This document shows, piece after piece, positions 38,703-50,330 of a DNA stretch of 64,000 bases. Position 1 is the stretch's first letter; every line of letters begins with the position of its first letter. The translations under genes and the position numbers were made by a program. The notes beneath the pieces are model-generated. The model saw only the letters and a program-made list of their open reading frames with translations, was not told the origin of the DNA and searched no databases. Where the stretch lies: assembly GCA_965153455.1 (NCBI GenBank), contig OZ234501.1:13764001-13828000 (forward strand), in the 5' to 3' direction. The stretch comes from Sphagnum compactum (taxonomy: Eukaryota > Bryophyta > Sphagnopsida > Sphagnales).

Positions 38703-41700
38703 TTATGCTTTGCAGAGCTCTTCAATGTCCACCACATGAAGCAGTGAAGATGCAGGTGGCTTTGGTGTTTGGGCAACCACCAGCTGCCCACATGCACTGT
38801 TAATATCTTGTCCCATTTCTTGCCGAATTGTTGTCCTTAAGCCATAATTTTCTCGTAGAATTCTCTGAAAGTAAGTGCAATCTTCTTGTGAGGTGGGCTT
38901 GAAAGTTGATGTAGTGATTGGATTATAAGGGATTAAATTGACCACCTGCCACTCCCACAAGTAAAATCAGTTTCTGATGCCATTCACTATGCACCAGAAT
39001 CACACAATAGCCTTGGCTGCTGCTGCATGATAAGGATCCCATTTAGCTACCAATAATTGATGAGCATTCTATGCAACATTGAATATTTATGAATGCAAAT
39101 TCATGAAGTAAACTAAGGCAACATGCTAGCCACATTGTACATGTTCCCTTAAGACTCCTTCCTCAAAGACTCAACACAGCACAACTATGATCATTTTTTA
39201 AGTGCATTCTTGAAGGATCAGAGAAGGTCACATAATAGGACACTGGAAAATCCATTTGTAGGCATCAAACTCCATCATTGTACCAGTTGCAAAGCAGTGA
39301 AAACCAAGGTAGTAAGAAAGTACCACTTTTTGGTCCTTCAGAAGTTCACCAAGCTCCTTAGCAACTTCTTCAGAATCGTTGATACCCGCAAGCATTACAT
39401 ACTCTACCAGAACACTTCGCCCACTGTACCAGGAGACAAGTATTGAAGTGATCCTGACTGACTTGGGAATAAACACACAGTTTCCTCAAAAAACTGATTG
39501 TCTCATGATTGATTGATTATCTGAATAGTTTTCCATGCCAAACTGTAGGTCTGAATAGTTTGGCATGGAAAATCAGCAAATGGTTTCGCAGGCTACAAGT
39601 ACACTCAAGTCAAAGACAATACCAACCTGGGCAATAATGAAAAGAAATGCATTGAGAGAAGTCCAGAGCACACATCAGTATGACCCAAGATAACCTGAAT
39701 GATTAGCAATTGTGCCTGCATATCAAAAGGCAAACCGACAAACATTGGTACCTAGTCTTTTGATAAAAAATTGAGGCTGCCATTAGCTTGTGAAGAGGAT
39801 ATGCTCGTGATGTTGGAACAATTTGGCTGCGTAGCTCCTGTGTTGGTGCATGAAGAGAAATTGCAAGGTTTACTCCTGGCAGATCATTTGGCAGTGAGAG
39901 AATACGAGGGACCACCCCAACCTAGGAACATGCCAACAATTTCCTTACTTAGCATCCTCACTGTACGACCAGGCCATGGAAATAACATGCAACACTCAAG
40001 AGTCTTTCAATCTTTTCATGGACAGGAGGTTCAAGCACTGTCACTATCTTCCTCTTGCAACTCCTAGAAGTTAGTGATGAACAACCTACCAGTCAAAGAG
40101 GCATAGAAAACTGTTAGGCAATAAAACAGTGAAGAATCAACTTAAGTCCTCAGTGGCAAGCAAAGTTGGAAAGAAGGCAGCATGCTTCTTGTTGCATACA
40201 GTAGAAATGGTGATGTGAGTTGGCGACAAACTGAAGCAGCGCCCAGTCATAGCGCTTGCTGCTTCCACCAGAGACTTGTAATTATTCAAAGGTTCACCCA
40301 TACCCTGAACATGAAATAGCAGACAAAGTGAGGACAAGAGATCAAAAGTAAATGGTGAATAGAATCCTGCTCCTAGATCTCACACACACAATTACTATAA
40401 AACAACAGTTTGCAGTTCCAGCTTGGATTTGTACGTTTCCCACTTCAAGGTCTGGTGCCAGTGATGGCAGCTCTTTTCTATTGACATATCTGCTTTGAAC
40501 CCAGAATTGAACACAACAAAACAGCTTTCAATGGATTACCATAAATACAATATTGCGGATTGGAGTGATTCGGGATGCGTGAACAAGCTGCTCCAGTATC
40601 TCACCAGCTGACAGGTTACCTTTTAGTCCCATGGTTCCAGTTGCACAAAATGTGCAACCCATTTGGCATCCCACCTGAGCAAGAGGGTGGTCACACGACA
40701 ATGTTAGACAAGCTCAAATTGCACAAGATAACAACATCCAGAGTGCAAATAATGAATAATGTCTAGTGAATGACATGACAATCTTTCTACATTACTGGCA
40801 ATCTACTGGCAATTGGATATCTAGATGTGGCATGATGACAATGAGATAGCACTGAACCTGTGATGAGACACAAAGAGTTGCTCGGGGACCTCCCTGTCGA
40901 GGTCCACCTGCGTACTTCCCAGCTCCAGCATCATGCCTCATTATTACTGCTTCCACCGACTGTCCACTCTGCATACCAGAAAACAACAAAAAACTCACCA
41001 CAACAGTTGCATTTTTTCTTACCTTACATCCAACAGAGGACTTGGCTTCAGGATGCTCATGAACTATTGGCATCAATCAGCACTATGAACATACATACAT
41101 ACACAGAATCAACAACTTTAACCTTTCTGCTGCATGATCTATCACATGCATATGCAATCGCAAACTCAAACATATTAATTTCATGCACACAGCTTCTATT
41201 ATGTAATTGGTATTTTGCATTCATTTGTATTCAGAATCATGCTTGATAGGAGGCACTGGGATTGTATCTGAATTGCCATAATCTGACCTGCAATCTGATC
41301 AGCAGCTTGGTGGTTGAGCCATCAGCAGAAGTTTGCTGAGTTAGCACATGTGATGTCAATGTGCTGAATTTCTCCTTCACCATTTCCACAGCTGCATATG
41401 GCAGCCCGGGCACATCATGTGCTTCTGTGTCTACATGTCTTAGCACATATCTGTCCATCCCCCATCCAATATCAGAATCACACCTTTCAAGAGACAAAAA
41501 AACCTGGCAGATGGACTGACTATATGTCTGTTAGAAATCTGCAAGTTTGCAATGAATCATCTTTTGCAACAAAACTCCAGAGGATCAAATTCTGCAAAGT
41601 GAAGACAACAAAATGTTTTCCACTTGCTGCTACGAGAGGTATTGCAACCAAATGCCCAAAACCCTAGCACAGAGGTTCTTCCAGAAGTCGAGAAGCGCAA

Positions 41701-42065
41701 CTCTTTCTGTCTCTCCAATCTCCGGCCATGGTACAAGAAGGCATGAAAGCTCTTCCAGACACAGCACGATTCTTGCATGCAAAAAGGGTGAGATCAAAAG
41801 AAAGACTGATCTTTCCTTTGCAAATGGCGGAGACAGAGAAAGGATTCAAGACGACAGAGAAAGCGAAGAAGGAAGGACAGAGAGGGTGGGAAAATGCTCA
41901 CGTCCATATGGTTAAGACATGCAGAGGTTTCACACCAATGCTCTCCAATTCTGACTTGAGAATCTCGCCATCAAAGACGGAGTGCTTGCGTTGTTGTTGT
42001 TGCGGCCGTTGCGGAGGGACGTGCTTTGTCGGCTCCATATCCACAACGGTCGAACGGAGCGCCAT
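38703..42065 (-). CDS. RlmN-like radical SAM RNA methyltransferase (eight exons)
   Basis: In bacteria RlmN methylates adenosine C2 of 23S rRNA and tRNA using S-adenosylmethionine and a [4Fe-4S] cluster; the substrate of the plant homologues is not established here. Minus-strand exons, in order: 42065-41902, 41450-41288, 40968-40858, 40674-40540, 40304-40200, 39921-39752, 39423-39324, 38945-38703 (TAA stop). All junctions are GT-AG and in phase, giving 396 residues, close to plant homologues (~370). The cluster motif is CQMGCTFC (C149, C153, C156). Both cysteines used for methyl transfer in RlmN are present: C142 in RATLCVSSQ and C368 in DINSACGQL. The SAM-binding GMGEPLNNY and the [14 protein letters not shown] block are intact. 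Another in-frame ATG at 42,128 would add 21 residues. I chose 42,065, but the start is not certain. No obvious organelle targeting signal is visible. Confidence 0.9.
39529..39572. repeat. 16-bp perfect hairpin in an RlmN-like gene intron
   Basis: The word ttttccatgccaaact at 39,529-39,544 is followed after 12 bases by its exact reverse complement agtttggcatggaaaa at 39,557-39,572. It lies in the intron between exons 6 and 7 of the minus-strand RlmN-like gene, so the pre-mRNA could form a 16-base-pair stem with a 12-base loop. A 10-base direct repeat, ctgaatagtt, overlaps each side. Confidence 0.85.
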
Positions 42066-42128
42066 CGCGTGCACGGAGGTGTAAAGATCTTCTCCTCGCT
42101 GCTCTCTTCTCTTACCGCATGAGAGCAT

Positions 42129-43027
42129 CCATTAGGGTTTGCGTACTTCTGCAGGGTACGCAATGCAGGCAATTTCGTACAATTGTTATGCAGGCAATTG
42201 TTTTACTGCTTTGGGGCTTTGGATCTGAGCTGCGTTCTGGAGCTTTGAAACATTGAAGATAAAGGAATGAGCAGCTACAGAACTTTGGTCTGGTCTTCTC
42301 TCGTGACCCAGCATTGTGCAAGTCGACAAAGGACAGAGGAATGCAGGAGAAACCAGGGCACATACATGTATGTTGAGATCTGAAAGGAAAGAAGCCCTCT
42401 CCTGACAATGTTATCCACATCTGGAAGAACCTCTGTAGTTGTTTTGGTGACTCTGTCCATTAAGCTATACATAACTCTGCAGTGTTTTGGAGCTTTGAAC
42501 ATTGCAGATAAAGGAATGAGCAGCAGTCATGGAGCTTGTTCTGGTCTTCTCTTAGAAAACACAGCATTTTGTTGACTCTTCTGTCATACTGCAACCAAGA
42601 TCATCATCTCCAAGTGTTGTGTGAACACGAAATAGTTGCAATGGATGCAACTCAACTTCATCATTTCTAAGGAGATTTGTATGTAAACTCTTTTGCAACT
42701 TCAGACATTGTGCAACCATCAAGACAATTCCAAAACAATATGGTACTCATCCAATGCACAACATATCAACATGAAGGCAGTGCTTCCCAATGAGTAAACA
42801 CAATTGAGTATGGACATAATACAATGCCACCAAGATCTTCATTCACTGGGGATTTCACAACCTGATCCAGAAGCCAATCTTTAGTCAAAGAAAGGCATCA
42901 GACCATCCCCGTTTGTTAACATTAAACCCATTAGGACAGAAATATTTGCAAACACAATGGCCTGTTGTTGATGGTATCAAACCATCACTGTGAACACAAT
43001 GTCTCTCCACCTAAAACCAAGAAACCT
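42129..43027. other. Intergenic region with an internal direct repeat
   Basis: This 0.9-kb gap separates the RlmN-like start from the SRP receptor gene stop. It must hold the promoter of the first and the 3' end of the second. Short open frames on both strands are unconvincing. A direct repeat of about 83 bases occurs at 42,238 and 42,488 (listed separately). Confidence 0.5.
42238..42570. repeat. Direct repeat of about 83 bp, 250-bp spacing
   Basis: Copy 1 (about 42,238-42,320) and copy 2 (about 42,488-42,570) share tggagctttga, gataaaggaatgagcag, tctggtcttctct and cagcatt in the same order. The copies differ by several substitutions and small indels. They lie upstream of the RlmN-like gene start. 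Confidence 0.8.
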
Positions 43028-45233
43028 TCAGGGCTTCACTTGTTCACGAATAAAGCGCTCTACCTCCTCCACCTGGCCATTCAAGGCTGACATCTCTGTG
43101 GTAGAAACTTGGTTAACACACTGTGAGAATTTGAAGGGCTCCCCTTCCACCCCAAGGGAAATCTCACTTGTCACATCCGCAGATGAAATGGCACTTCTTG
43201 TCAACCGAAGCTTGTTGCTGTCAGGATGACTCCCAAGCATACCAGTCAGTTGGTGATTGTCATCAGCCACCACCTCTGAAAAGACAAATTCTAGCAAACA
43301 AATATTTTTCCCTGAGATAAATTACAGTCAACTTCTCCAAGACATTGCAAGTATTTGCAATAGCAAAACTACTCGCTGATGGACCTACCTACAACTGGAA
43401 AGGCCCACTTACATTTCCTTCTCTAGTTGCTTTCGGATGAAGTCAGTGGAATGAGCAGTGATTTTGTCCATTTTGTTGCAAGCTAGCAAAACAGGGATCT
43501 TCTTCCTTGCAACCACTGTCTTTGTGAGCACCTCATACAAGTACCTTCACCCATTCACTCATGCCACTGTCAGTATCATGCAGGCAACTTGAGATTTCAG
43601 TCCCTTTCAGTAAGTACACTAGTTAATGTTGAACACCATTTAGAACAGAATTTATCCTTGCAGTATAGTTATCTTGTCCAACTATCTGACTTCATTTTGT
43701 CTTCAGAGCACAATAAGCTTCAGAGACAGTAAGGCAGAAAAGAAGAGGAGAGAATGTACTCAGCAGCAGATCGAAGGTGGGGCATAAAATCAAGGGCATC
43801 CACTACAAACACAAGCCCACAGGCCTTAGGCAGGAAATCATCCAGTTTGGGCCTCAGTCGAGCATGCCCTGGCACATCAACAATGCGAACTGGCTTGATC
43901 TTCCCCTTCTGCACCAATAACACTAGGTAGTCATCTTGCAAATCAGCAACCCACAAACTTCTGACACCAACGCCAGACAAGTTCACAGCACTGCTGACAC
44001 CAAAGGAAGTACAAACTGATGTATTTTCAGACTGAAAGGCAAGCAGCACAAGCAACAAGCTCTGTTTCGATAAGAAAAACCACAGCATGCAAAATGTGGA
44101 GTGGAAGGGCTGATGATCCAACTCTAAAGACAACACTGACTGTGTTATCGTCTGTTTAAGAAACACAAGATGGATACCTTGGTGGACTCTGAGTGAAGTA
44201 TAAATTCGTCATCATTAGGTTCCATAGAAGTCACGGATCCTTGATGTGCTGAACCATCACGCAACTGCAGTCAAACCCAACCTACTTTCAAACCAATCTA
44301 CTCATCTATCACAATGTCTTTGACACCAAAAGATCCTCCACAATATCGACAACAGAAAAATGCATCAGATTTTAAAAAGCGCAAGATGTTATCCATAGTC
44401 GACAACTACCTGATAAAAGAGCGTTGTTTTTCCAGCATCACTCAACCCCACTAGCAGAATAGTGTTTGACACCTTACGTCTGAATGCCACTCTGATGACT
44501 GCATGCCAATAAAAACATGTCCTCAGGAAGGAGAGTGATTGAACCTTTGTACTAGCAAGCTCTCAACTAAAGCTATAAGTCCCAAAGACATCAGCTCCTG
44601 CACAAAATCTCTTCAGAAATTTGGTGACCTGATCATGAAGATCCAGAAAAACGAAATGTGATGGTTTTTATCTGAGAAAAAAAAGGGTATCTAGGGTTTT
44701 AAGGTTTCTAGAAACCCTTTCTTTTTCTTCAAAGAGGCTGTGATTCTAGGAAGAGGATGTCTTAGACAACATAGGCATTGATTGCATCCATGCCTCTGAA
44801 TCAAAATCTGTGACTGGTGATATAAGTGCATCAAAACACACAAACAGCTCAAGAACAACAACATCCACAAAATCATAACATTTCTTTGCATTCCCTGCCC
44901 GCAAGAATAAACAAAAAACCCTTGGCTTTCAACCTTTGGATTGACGAGTTGATGCAATCCGGATGCGTCACTGGATTGACCTAATGCGCATCGAATTTCA
45001 GTACCGAATCTTGAGGAACTTGAAAGGAAGAACTTACCGAAGTAGAAAAACACCAGAGTCACGAACAGAACAACAAAAGTGAAGAACAAGGCGACGTCCT
45101 CGTGCTGCAGCTGCTTACTCCATGAGTCCCATTGACGAGGACTTGAGACCGACGACGACACTTGCTCCTCCTCTGCTGCTGGTTCCGCTGCCGTCGCTAG
45201 ACTCATCATCATCATCATCATCATCACCATCAT
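43028..45233 (-). CDS. Signal recognition particle receptor subunit beta (six exons)
   Basis: This membrane-anchored small GTPase of the endoplasmic reticulum recruits SRP receptor alpha for co-translational targeting. Minus-strand exons: 45233-45038, 44498-44410, 44264-44178, 43908-43760, 43544-43413, 43217-43028. All junctions are GT-AG and in phase, giving 280 residues (plant homologues ~260). After an acidic N-terminus there is one membrane segment (about residues 47-65, ALFFTFVVLFVTLVFFYF). GTPase motifs are G1 GLSDAGKT (83-90), G3 DVPGH (135-139) and G4 NKMD (197-200). The family blocks LRDGSAHQGSVTSMEPNDDE and the C-terminal VERFIREQVKP are present. The start lies in an ATG repeat, so the protein begins with a run of methionines and the true initiation codon is uncertain within the first ten residues. 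No in-frame ATG is found further upstream in the same open frame. Confidence 0.92.
45204..45233. repeat. (CAT)n trinucleotide repeat over the SRPRB start codon
   Basis: A run of CAT triplets on the plus strand encodes nine methionines, interrupted by one GTG valine, at the beginning of the minus-strand SRP receptor beta reading frame. Length changes here would add or remove start codons without shifting frame. Confidence 0.85.
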
Positions 45234-46710
45234 CTCCTTTACAAAACAAACACACCCCACCTTCAGTGATCTGCTGCAGCACCTCCTCTGTCTCTGTGTC
45301 AAATCTCTTTACCCACCCAACTCTTCCAACGATCGATCACGCAGCGATGACGCATGAGCGATAGCACACACACACACGGAGCTCCTCTCTGTGAATCCTT
45401 CACCTTAGTTCCAAGTCTCTGGGGGGGGGGGAATTCTCCGTTTTTTGTTCCTTTTGAACTTAGTGAGGTTCGATCCCACAACCACTTTCAAAAGTGCTCA
45501 TGAGTCCCACCAACAGGCTAGCTACTAATTTATCTACTTACCTTTACCCATCTTGAGTGGCTTTTTCTTGGCTGACTTGGTCCCTGGTGGGTCCAATCCA
45601 CTCATCATCCTTACCTGGGGATGAGTTGGTCCCCAGTCATCCACTAATCATGCTTCTTTGGGGATGAGTGGATGAGAAACTAGATGGTACTCAACAAGTC
45701 TGTCAGAATTCCTGGCCCTTGTGAAAAAAGAGAAAAAAAACAGAAAAGAAAGTCCCAAATCCAAAATGAAGTGAGAAGATGATGATGATGCTCTCTCATA
45801 CTTTTCCTTCACACTCTACTTTTGTTGTTGCGTGAAATTTGTGTCCCTTTTCTCTCCCTTTGCAGAAACAAAAAAACATATATACCACTGAGCTTGCCAC
45901 AAATTTGAGGCCCAAAATTGCACATCGTTGTTGCGGGAAGATCATACATCTCAAAGGAATTTGCATGTTGTAATTTGGGCTTGACCCCTTTTTTTGGTTG
46001 TTTTTGATTACTGGTCTTATGAGATAGTTCTTGTATGAACAACCATTTTGTCATCAGGCTTTGATAATGAATTCATGAAGAAAAAATCTTCAGATGGGTT
46101 TGGTCAATTCATTTTTCATCTCTATAGCACCTTTCCACTTACCTATCTTCTTTGCATTCAACAGATACACCATGATATGGACCTTGATGCAAAGAAAAAA
46201 CCTCTGAGCACTGCAACACAAACATGCCTCACCAATCTGATTTCCAGAGTCAAAACACAACCTTGATGACACTGGAAATGAAATTCCTGCCCAAAAAAAA
46301 GCCATCCTTCACAACATACATGGCATTCAAGAGACTACCAAAAAGATAATTACATCTCATTCTGGAGAGGTTAGAAGCATCTCTCTTAATCCTAGCAGCA
46401 CCCATTTGCTGTAATGTCAAGAAGATTGAAGAGCAATGAGAGAAGAACTGTACAACACTAAGTCTGTTATTTGACAAAAAGATGCACCTTTTCACAAAAA
46501 GCAGGATCTTCTTACAATTGCTCCACTCAAAGATGGGTGTGTTGTTTTATCGGCGTGATGTTTTATCATCATCACATGTACTGTCAGGTTTCGTCTTTCT
46601 AGCAAAAGAATGAAAATCAGCTTTCATTGCATATGAAATTGAAAGCAAAAAATTTCTTCTATACAATACAGCCATCAAGCAATCAGCAGGGACACAATTT
46701 GTAGAAATCT
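45234..46710. other. Intergenic region, SRPRB upstream and GRAS downstream
   Basis: I see no gene. The part next to 45,234 should contain the SRP receptor promoter, and the part next to 46,710 the GRAS 3' untranslated region. Features seen are an AC-rich run near 45,364-45,377, a G11 tract at 45,421-45,431 and an imperfect fold-back near 45,598-45,671 (ccactcatc versus gatgagtgg, with related words between). The short minus-strand frames at 46,250-46,495 and 45,809-46,054 have no recognisable content. Confidence 0.45.
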
Positions 46711-49141
46711 TTAGTGCCATGCAGATGCAACAATCAAGGAGCGATTCATCCATCCAAGAAACAAAGCTCCTTCTTCCTCTTTCAGTTTGTAATTGTTGCT
46801 GTAAGCTTTCAGCAGCAGCTTGATTGTGTGATTCACAGCGGAGCTCAGAGGATGAGGGCGGAATCCTGCCATGGTCATTCGTGATCGCCATTTCCCCAAC
46901 ATTTCATGCCTCTCCACTCGCTCAGCACCCTCACAAGCAATCACATTCACAATGTCACGAGCTAAACATTGTTGCTCTACGTTGATGCGGTCACGGCTCT
47001 CACGAGGCAAGGTTATGTCCAGAGATTGAAAGACTGCCGAATAGTAGTTCATGGCTTCAATAAAACGAGGGAGGAAAGGAGCCGTATTTGTATTTGCTTC
47101 TTGTTCCACAAGAGTCACCACCTTAGGGTTTAGTCCCTTCACCATTTGCAGCAGACGGTCCCGAGGATTCATCATACACACGCTCTCATCAGGCATATGA
47201 TGAAGCTGGAGTGCAAAATTGACGGCAAGAGCTTCTCCATGTTGGCGCTCCAACATCCAGGCCTGCACTTCAGGGCCTTTCTTTTCCACTGCATGGAACA
47301 CAAAGGGTACTCCAACAGATTGAGCAAGCTTCCGAAGACGATCACCAACTGATTCTAGTCCACCACCACCAGCACCACCTCCTGCACCAGTAGTGGGGTG
47401 CATGGACATGAACTCTGAGGAAGAAGGAGGATCTTCCACCCCTGTGATGCGCAAGTGTGGAGGACCACCTGGTCTTTCAGCCAAAGCTTGAATCAGTGTA
47501 CACCATTGAACACCTTGATTGATTTCGAAATCGACAATGTGCACTCGCTCTTCATTTTGAAAAGCCTCTGCAATTGCACCATTTGCTGCCATGTACCCAA
47601 ACTTGAAGTATGGGCATACTTGATACAGAACTTGCATCGCTGAGAGAAAGTCTCCAACTAGTGGCTCCTTGCACTTGAGTGTTCTGTAAATGTTGCCTCC
47701 AGAAGAAACCATCTTTGCAACAAGTCCCTCTACCATGTATGCAGCAAGACGTTGCATTGGATCTCCAACGATGGACACCACCTGCTTCAGCTTGGTTATC
47801 AATGCACTTGCTTGAGTAAAATTGTTCTCCCCTACTGCTTCTGCACATGCTACCAGCAACCGCTCAAGACGCCTGGTTTCTTGAGGGACTTCCACTCCTG
47901 GCTGTGCAGAATCTTCTATCCCCTGGAGCACAAAACAAACAAACAAACAGAGTGAGCTTCAAACCTGCTGCATTTCTGCCAGAAGAAAGATCAACGAAAC
48001 TCCTGAAGCTGTTGCAACAGCAGTGGTTGCAACCAATAGAAGAAGATGCAAAGACACAGACAACGATAGGAGATGGAGAAGGAGATGCAATCAATGAATC
48101 TGCACACAAAAACTTGAGCAATTCTACGGTACTGTTTGGGATTCTTGAGATCAGGCTTAGTACTGTGTTTGGAGCATCTGGCAGAGATTCCACAGATCTC
48201 ACAGGAGGATGGTTGTGATGCTGACGCTGCTGATCTGTTGCATCTGATGCAGATTGTTGAACGGCAGCTCCAGAAGTACTCAGGGGAATTTGCAATGGCA
48301 TAAGCCGGGACTCAAGAGGTACATCGGTTGTGTTCTCAGGCATAGCATCATGAAGCATGCCTACATCAAAAGCAGCATCTGCCCAAAAGCTTCTCTCAGA
48401 TGTTGTTGTGATGCCATAATGTTGTTGGTAAAATGAACTTGGCAGATTGTCGTCATCATCATCCTCCAAGAGTGCACTCTCTAGATCCTGCAGCATTTGT
48501 GTGACTTCACCAGACATCTCATACTGTTTTTCTGGCGTATAGTGATGATGCTGATGATGGTGGTGATTCCGACTAGGTTCGAAGTTCATCATTTGATAAG
48601 ATTCAACTGCTGCTGCTACGGCTGCTGAGGAAGAATTTGACACAGCAACAGGTCTCATGGAGGATGATGATGCAGGAGGATTGTGAAGTGAAGAGGATAG
48701 AGTTGGCTGATCACCACTGTGATGAAATGGATGTGCATTGAACAAGTCACTCTCGTGGCTTTCCAAGGAGCTGTCGCTACCTGCAGATTCAGATGCTTCT
48801 TTGCTTTGTGAAGACTCAGGGCTCCAGCTGCGCTGCAAGTTGGGTACTGCTGCTGCTGCTTCTAGTGCAGTTGCTGCTGCTGTCGAGTTTGGTGGCGAGA
48901 GAATAGAGACTGATAATCTGTGATCTTTTGGTCTTGGCAGAGATGCATAGTGTGCAGTCTCTACCCTTTGGGCGTCTTCAAAAGCTTGCCTGGTTGTTGC
49001 GGTTGTTGTGTAATAGCTAGATGTTTGTCGACTGTTGTTGGCAATGTCTGTGGTGAAGTAGTAGTCTCGGTCTCTCCTCTCTGTTGGGTATTGCGGTGTC
49101 AGTCCGATAGTACTGCCGAGTTCAGGCCGATACTGCATCAT
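46711..49141 (-). CDS. GRAS-family transcription regulator, PAT1 branch (two exons)
   Basis: GRAS proteins are plant nuclear regulators; the PAT1 branch includes members acting in phytochrome and stress signalling. Exon 1 runs from ATG 49141 to about 48065, and exon 2 is 47922-46711 (stop). The acceptor ctccag before 47,922 is clear. The donor is not: phase 0 fits gttgtc at 48,064, but other GT sites nearby are possible. The model gives about 762 residues. The N-terminal half is low in complexity (poly-Ala, poly-His, poly-Asp, Ser-rich) and holds an acidic motif, MLQDLESALLEDDDDD. Exon 2 is an almost complete GRAS domain: LHR I (RLLVACAEAVGENNFTQASA), VHIVD (about 486-490), a glycine-rich insertion (TTGAGGGAGGGG), the PAT1-like VEQEANTNTAPFLPRFIEA, NVIACEGAERVERHE, and the SAW region ending GWMNRSLIVASAW. 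Its intron is short (~140 bases) and far into the coding region. Confidence 0.9.
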
Positions 49142-50330
49142 GTTGCAGAGAGACTAAGCTCTCGCTCCAAACTGGAAGCACCGATGATCACTACAACTCG
49201 AACCTCCTTGCTCTGTTTCTGTCTCTTCCTGTCTCTTTCTCGCGTCAGTTTCAGACCGACACAGGTTCAAGGAGATAGCTGAATCGATGTAGAAATTGCT
49301 TCTTGCAACCTGCAATTGATCCTCAAACTCCTTCGACCTGAAAGCTGTGGTCCATGGCCGAAGTGTTATGATGTTGCTGTTGAGAGGGAGAGAAAAAAGA
49401 GAAACGCTGAAAGAAGAAGAATGACATTTCTCTTGAGGCTACTACTGCGGTCCCAAAGCCATGACTACATCTGCAGCAGCGGAGGAAGAGGAGGAGGTGC
49501 AGTCTTGCACACTCTAGACATGGCTCTTTGTGACAGAGCTCTTCATCCCTTCGACCAACCAACCCTCAGAATCACCACGCTCAGCACACCAACATGGTTG
49601 CCAAGCTCTTGTACAGGGAAGGGGAGCCGGAATCAGCTCCCTCCTTTCCTAATTACGCTCAGACGAGCGAAAAACAAGCTAGCGCTGTCTCGACTCCAGA
49701 CTCTTTGCAGCAACACGAAAAAGAAAACCAAAAAAACAGACGAATGCAACAGAAACTCAAAGAACTCAAAGCAGCACTCGAAGCAGCGGATCAGCATAAT
49801 ACCTAATATGTTACAGTCCAAGAAAACGCACAAAGCTGACGGTCAAACCAACACGACCAATCTAGTAATGTCTCTCCCTTGCTCGCTCGCTCGCTCGCTC
49901 GCTCCCAGCTGCTGCTCCAAAGCTCCAAAGCTCCAAAGCTCCTCCTCAGCTCCAAAATTCGAGCTCAAAACAGTCACCACCGCCAGAAGCAAGTAATTTC
50001 ATTCTCTTCTTCCCCGTTTCCCCTAATCGTCGACCATAGTCCCTCAAAACTCCAAAATCCCCAGGACCTCCAATTCCCCCGCCTCGTCTCCTACAAAACC
50101 AGAACCAAAGCACCAAACTGTCTCTGTCTATCTCTCCCTCTCTTTCTTTCTTTCTTTCTTTCTTTCTTTCGTTGTCTCTTTCTCTGGTTTTCCGAGACAG
50201 ACACATACAAGAACCAGAGTCAGCAGTCTCTCTATATACACTACTAGAGCTCCTGCTGATGGTGGCTGATGTTGAGGAGGAAGGAAGAAAGAGTCGTGGC
50301 ATTTACAGTAGCGGTAACATGTGAGGGTAG
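49142..50330 (-). promoter_or_regulatory. Probable 5' leader and promoter of the GRAS gene
   Basis: The kilobase upstream of the GRAS start is rich in simple repeats: (GCTC)6 at 49,881-49,904, three 9-bp agctccaaa units at about 49,918-49,942 and (TTTC)n at about 50,142-50,170. Read on the minus strand these give GAGC, GAAAG and GGAGCTTT runs of the kind common in plant 5' leaders. Open frames of 60-226 codons on both strands overlap heavily, are biased in composition and look like chance. No transcription start or upstream intron can be fixed. Confidence 0.4.

Noticed and set aside
47864-47921. Continuation of GRAS exon 1 in its own frame past the acceptor
   Set aside because: The GRAS domain reads in another frame from 47,922, so this part is out-of-frame overlap.
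49316-49996. Plus-strand 226-codon frame upstream of the GRAS gene
   Set aside because: It overlaps the GRAS leader, ends in simple repeats and has biased composition without a domain.
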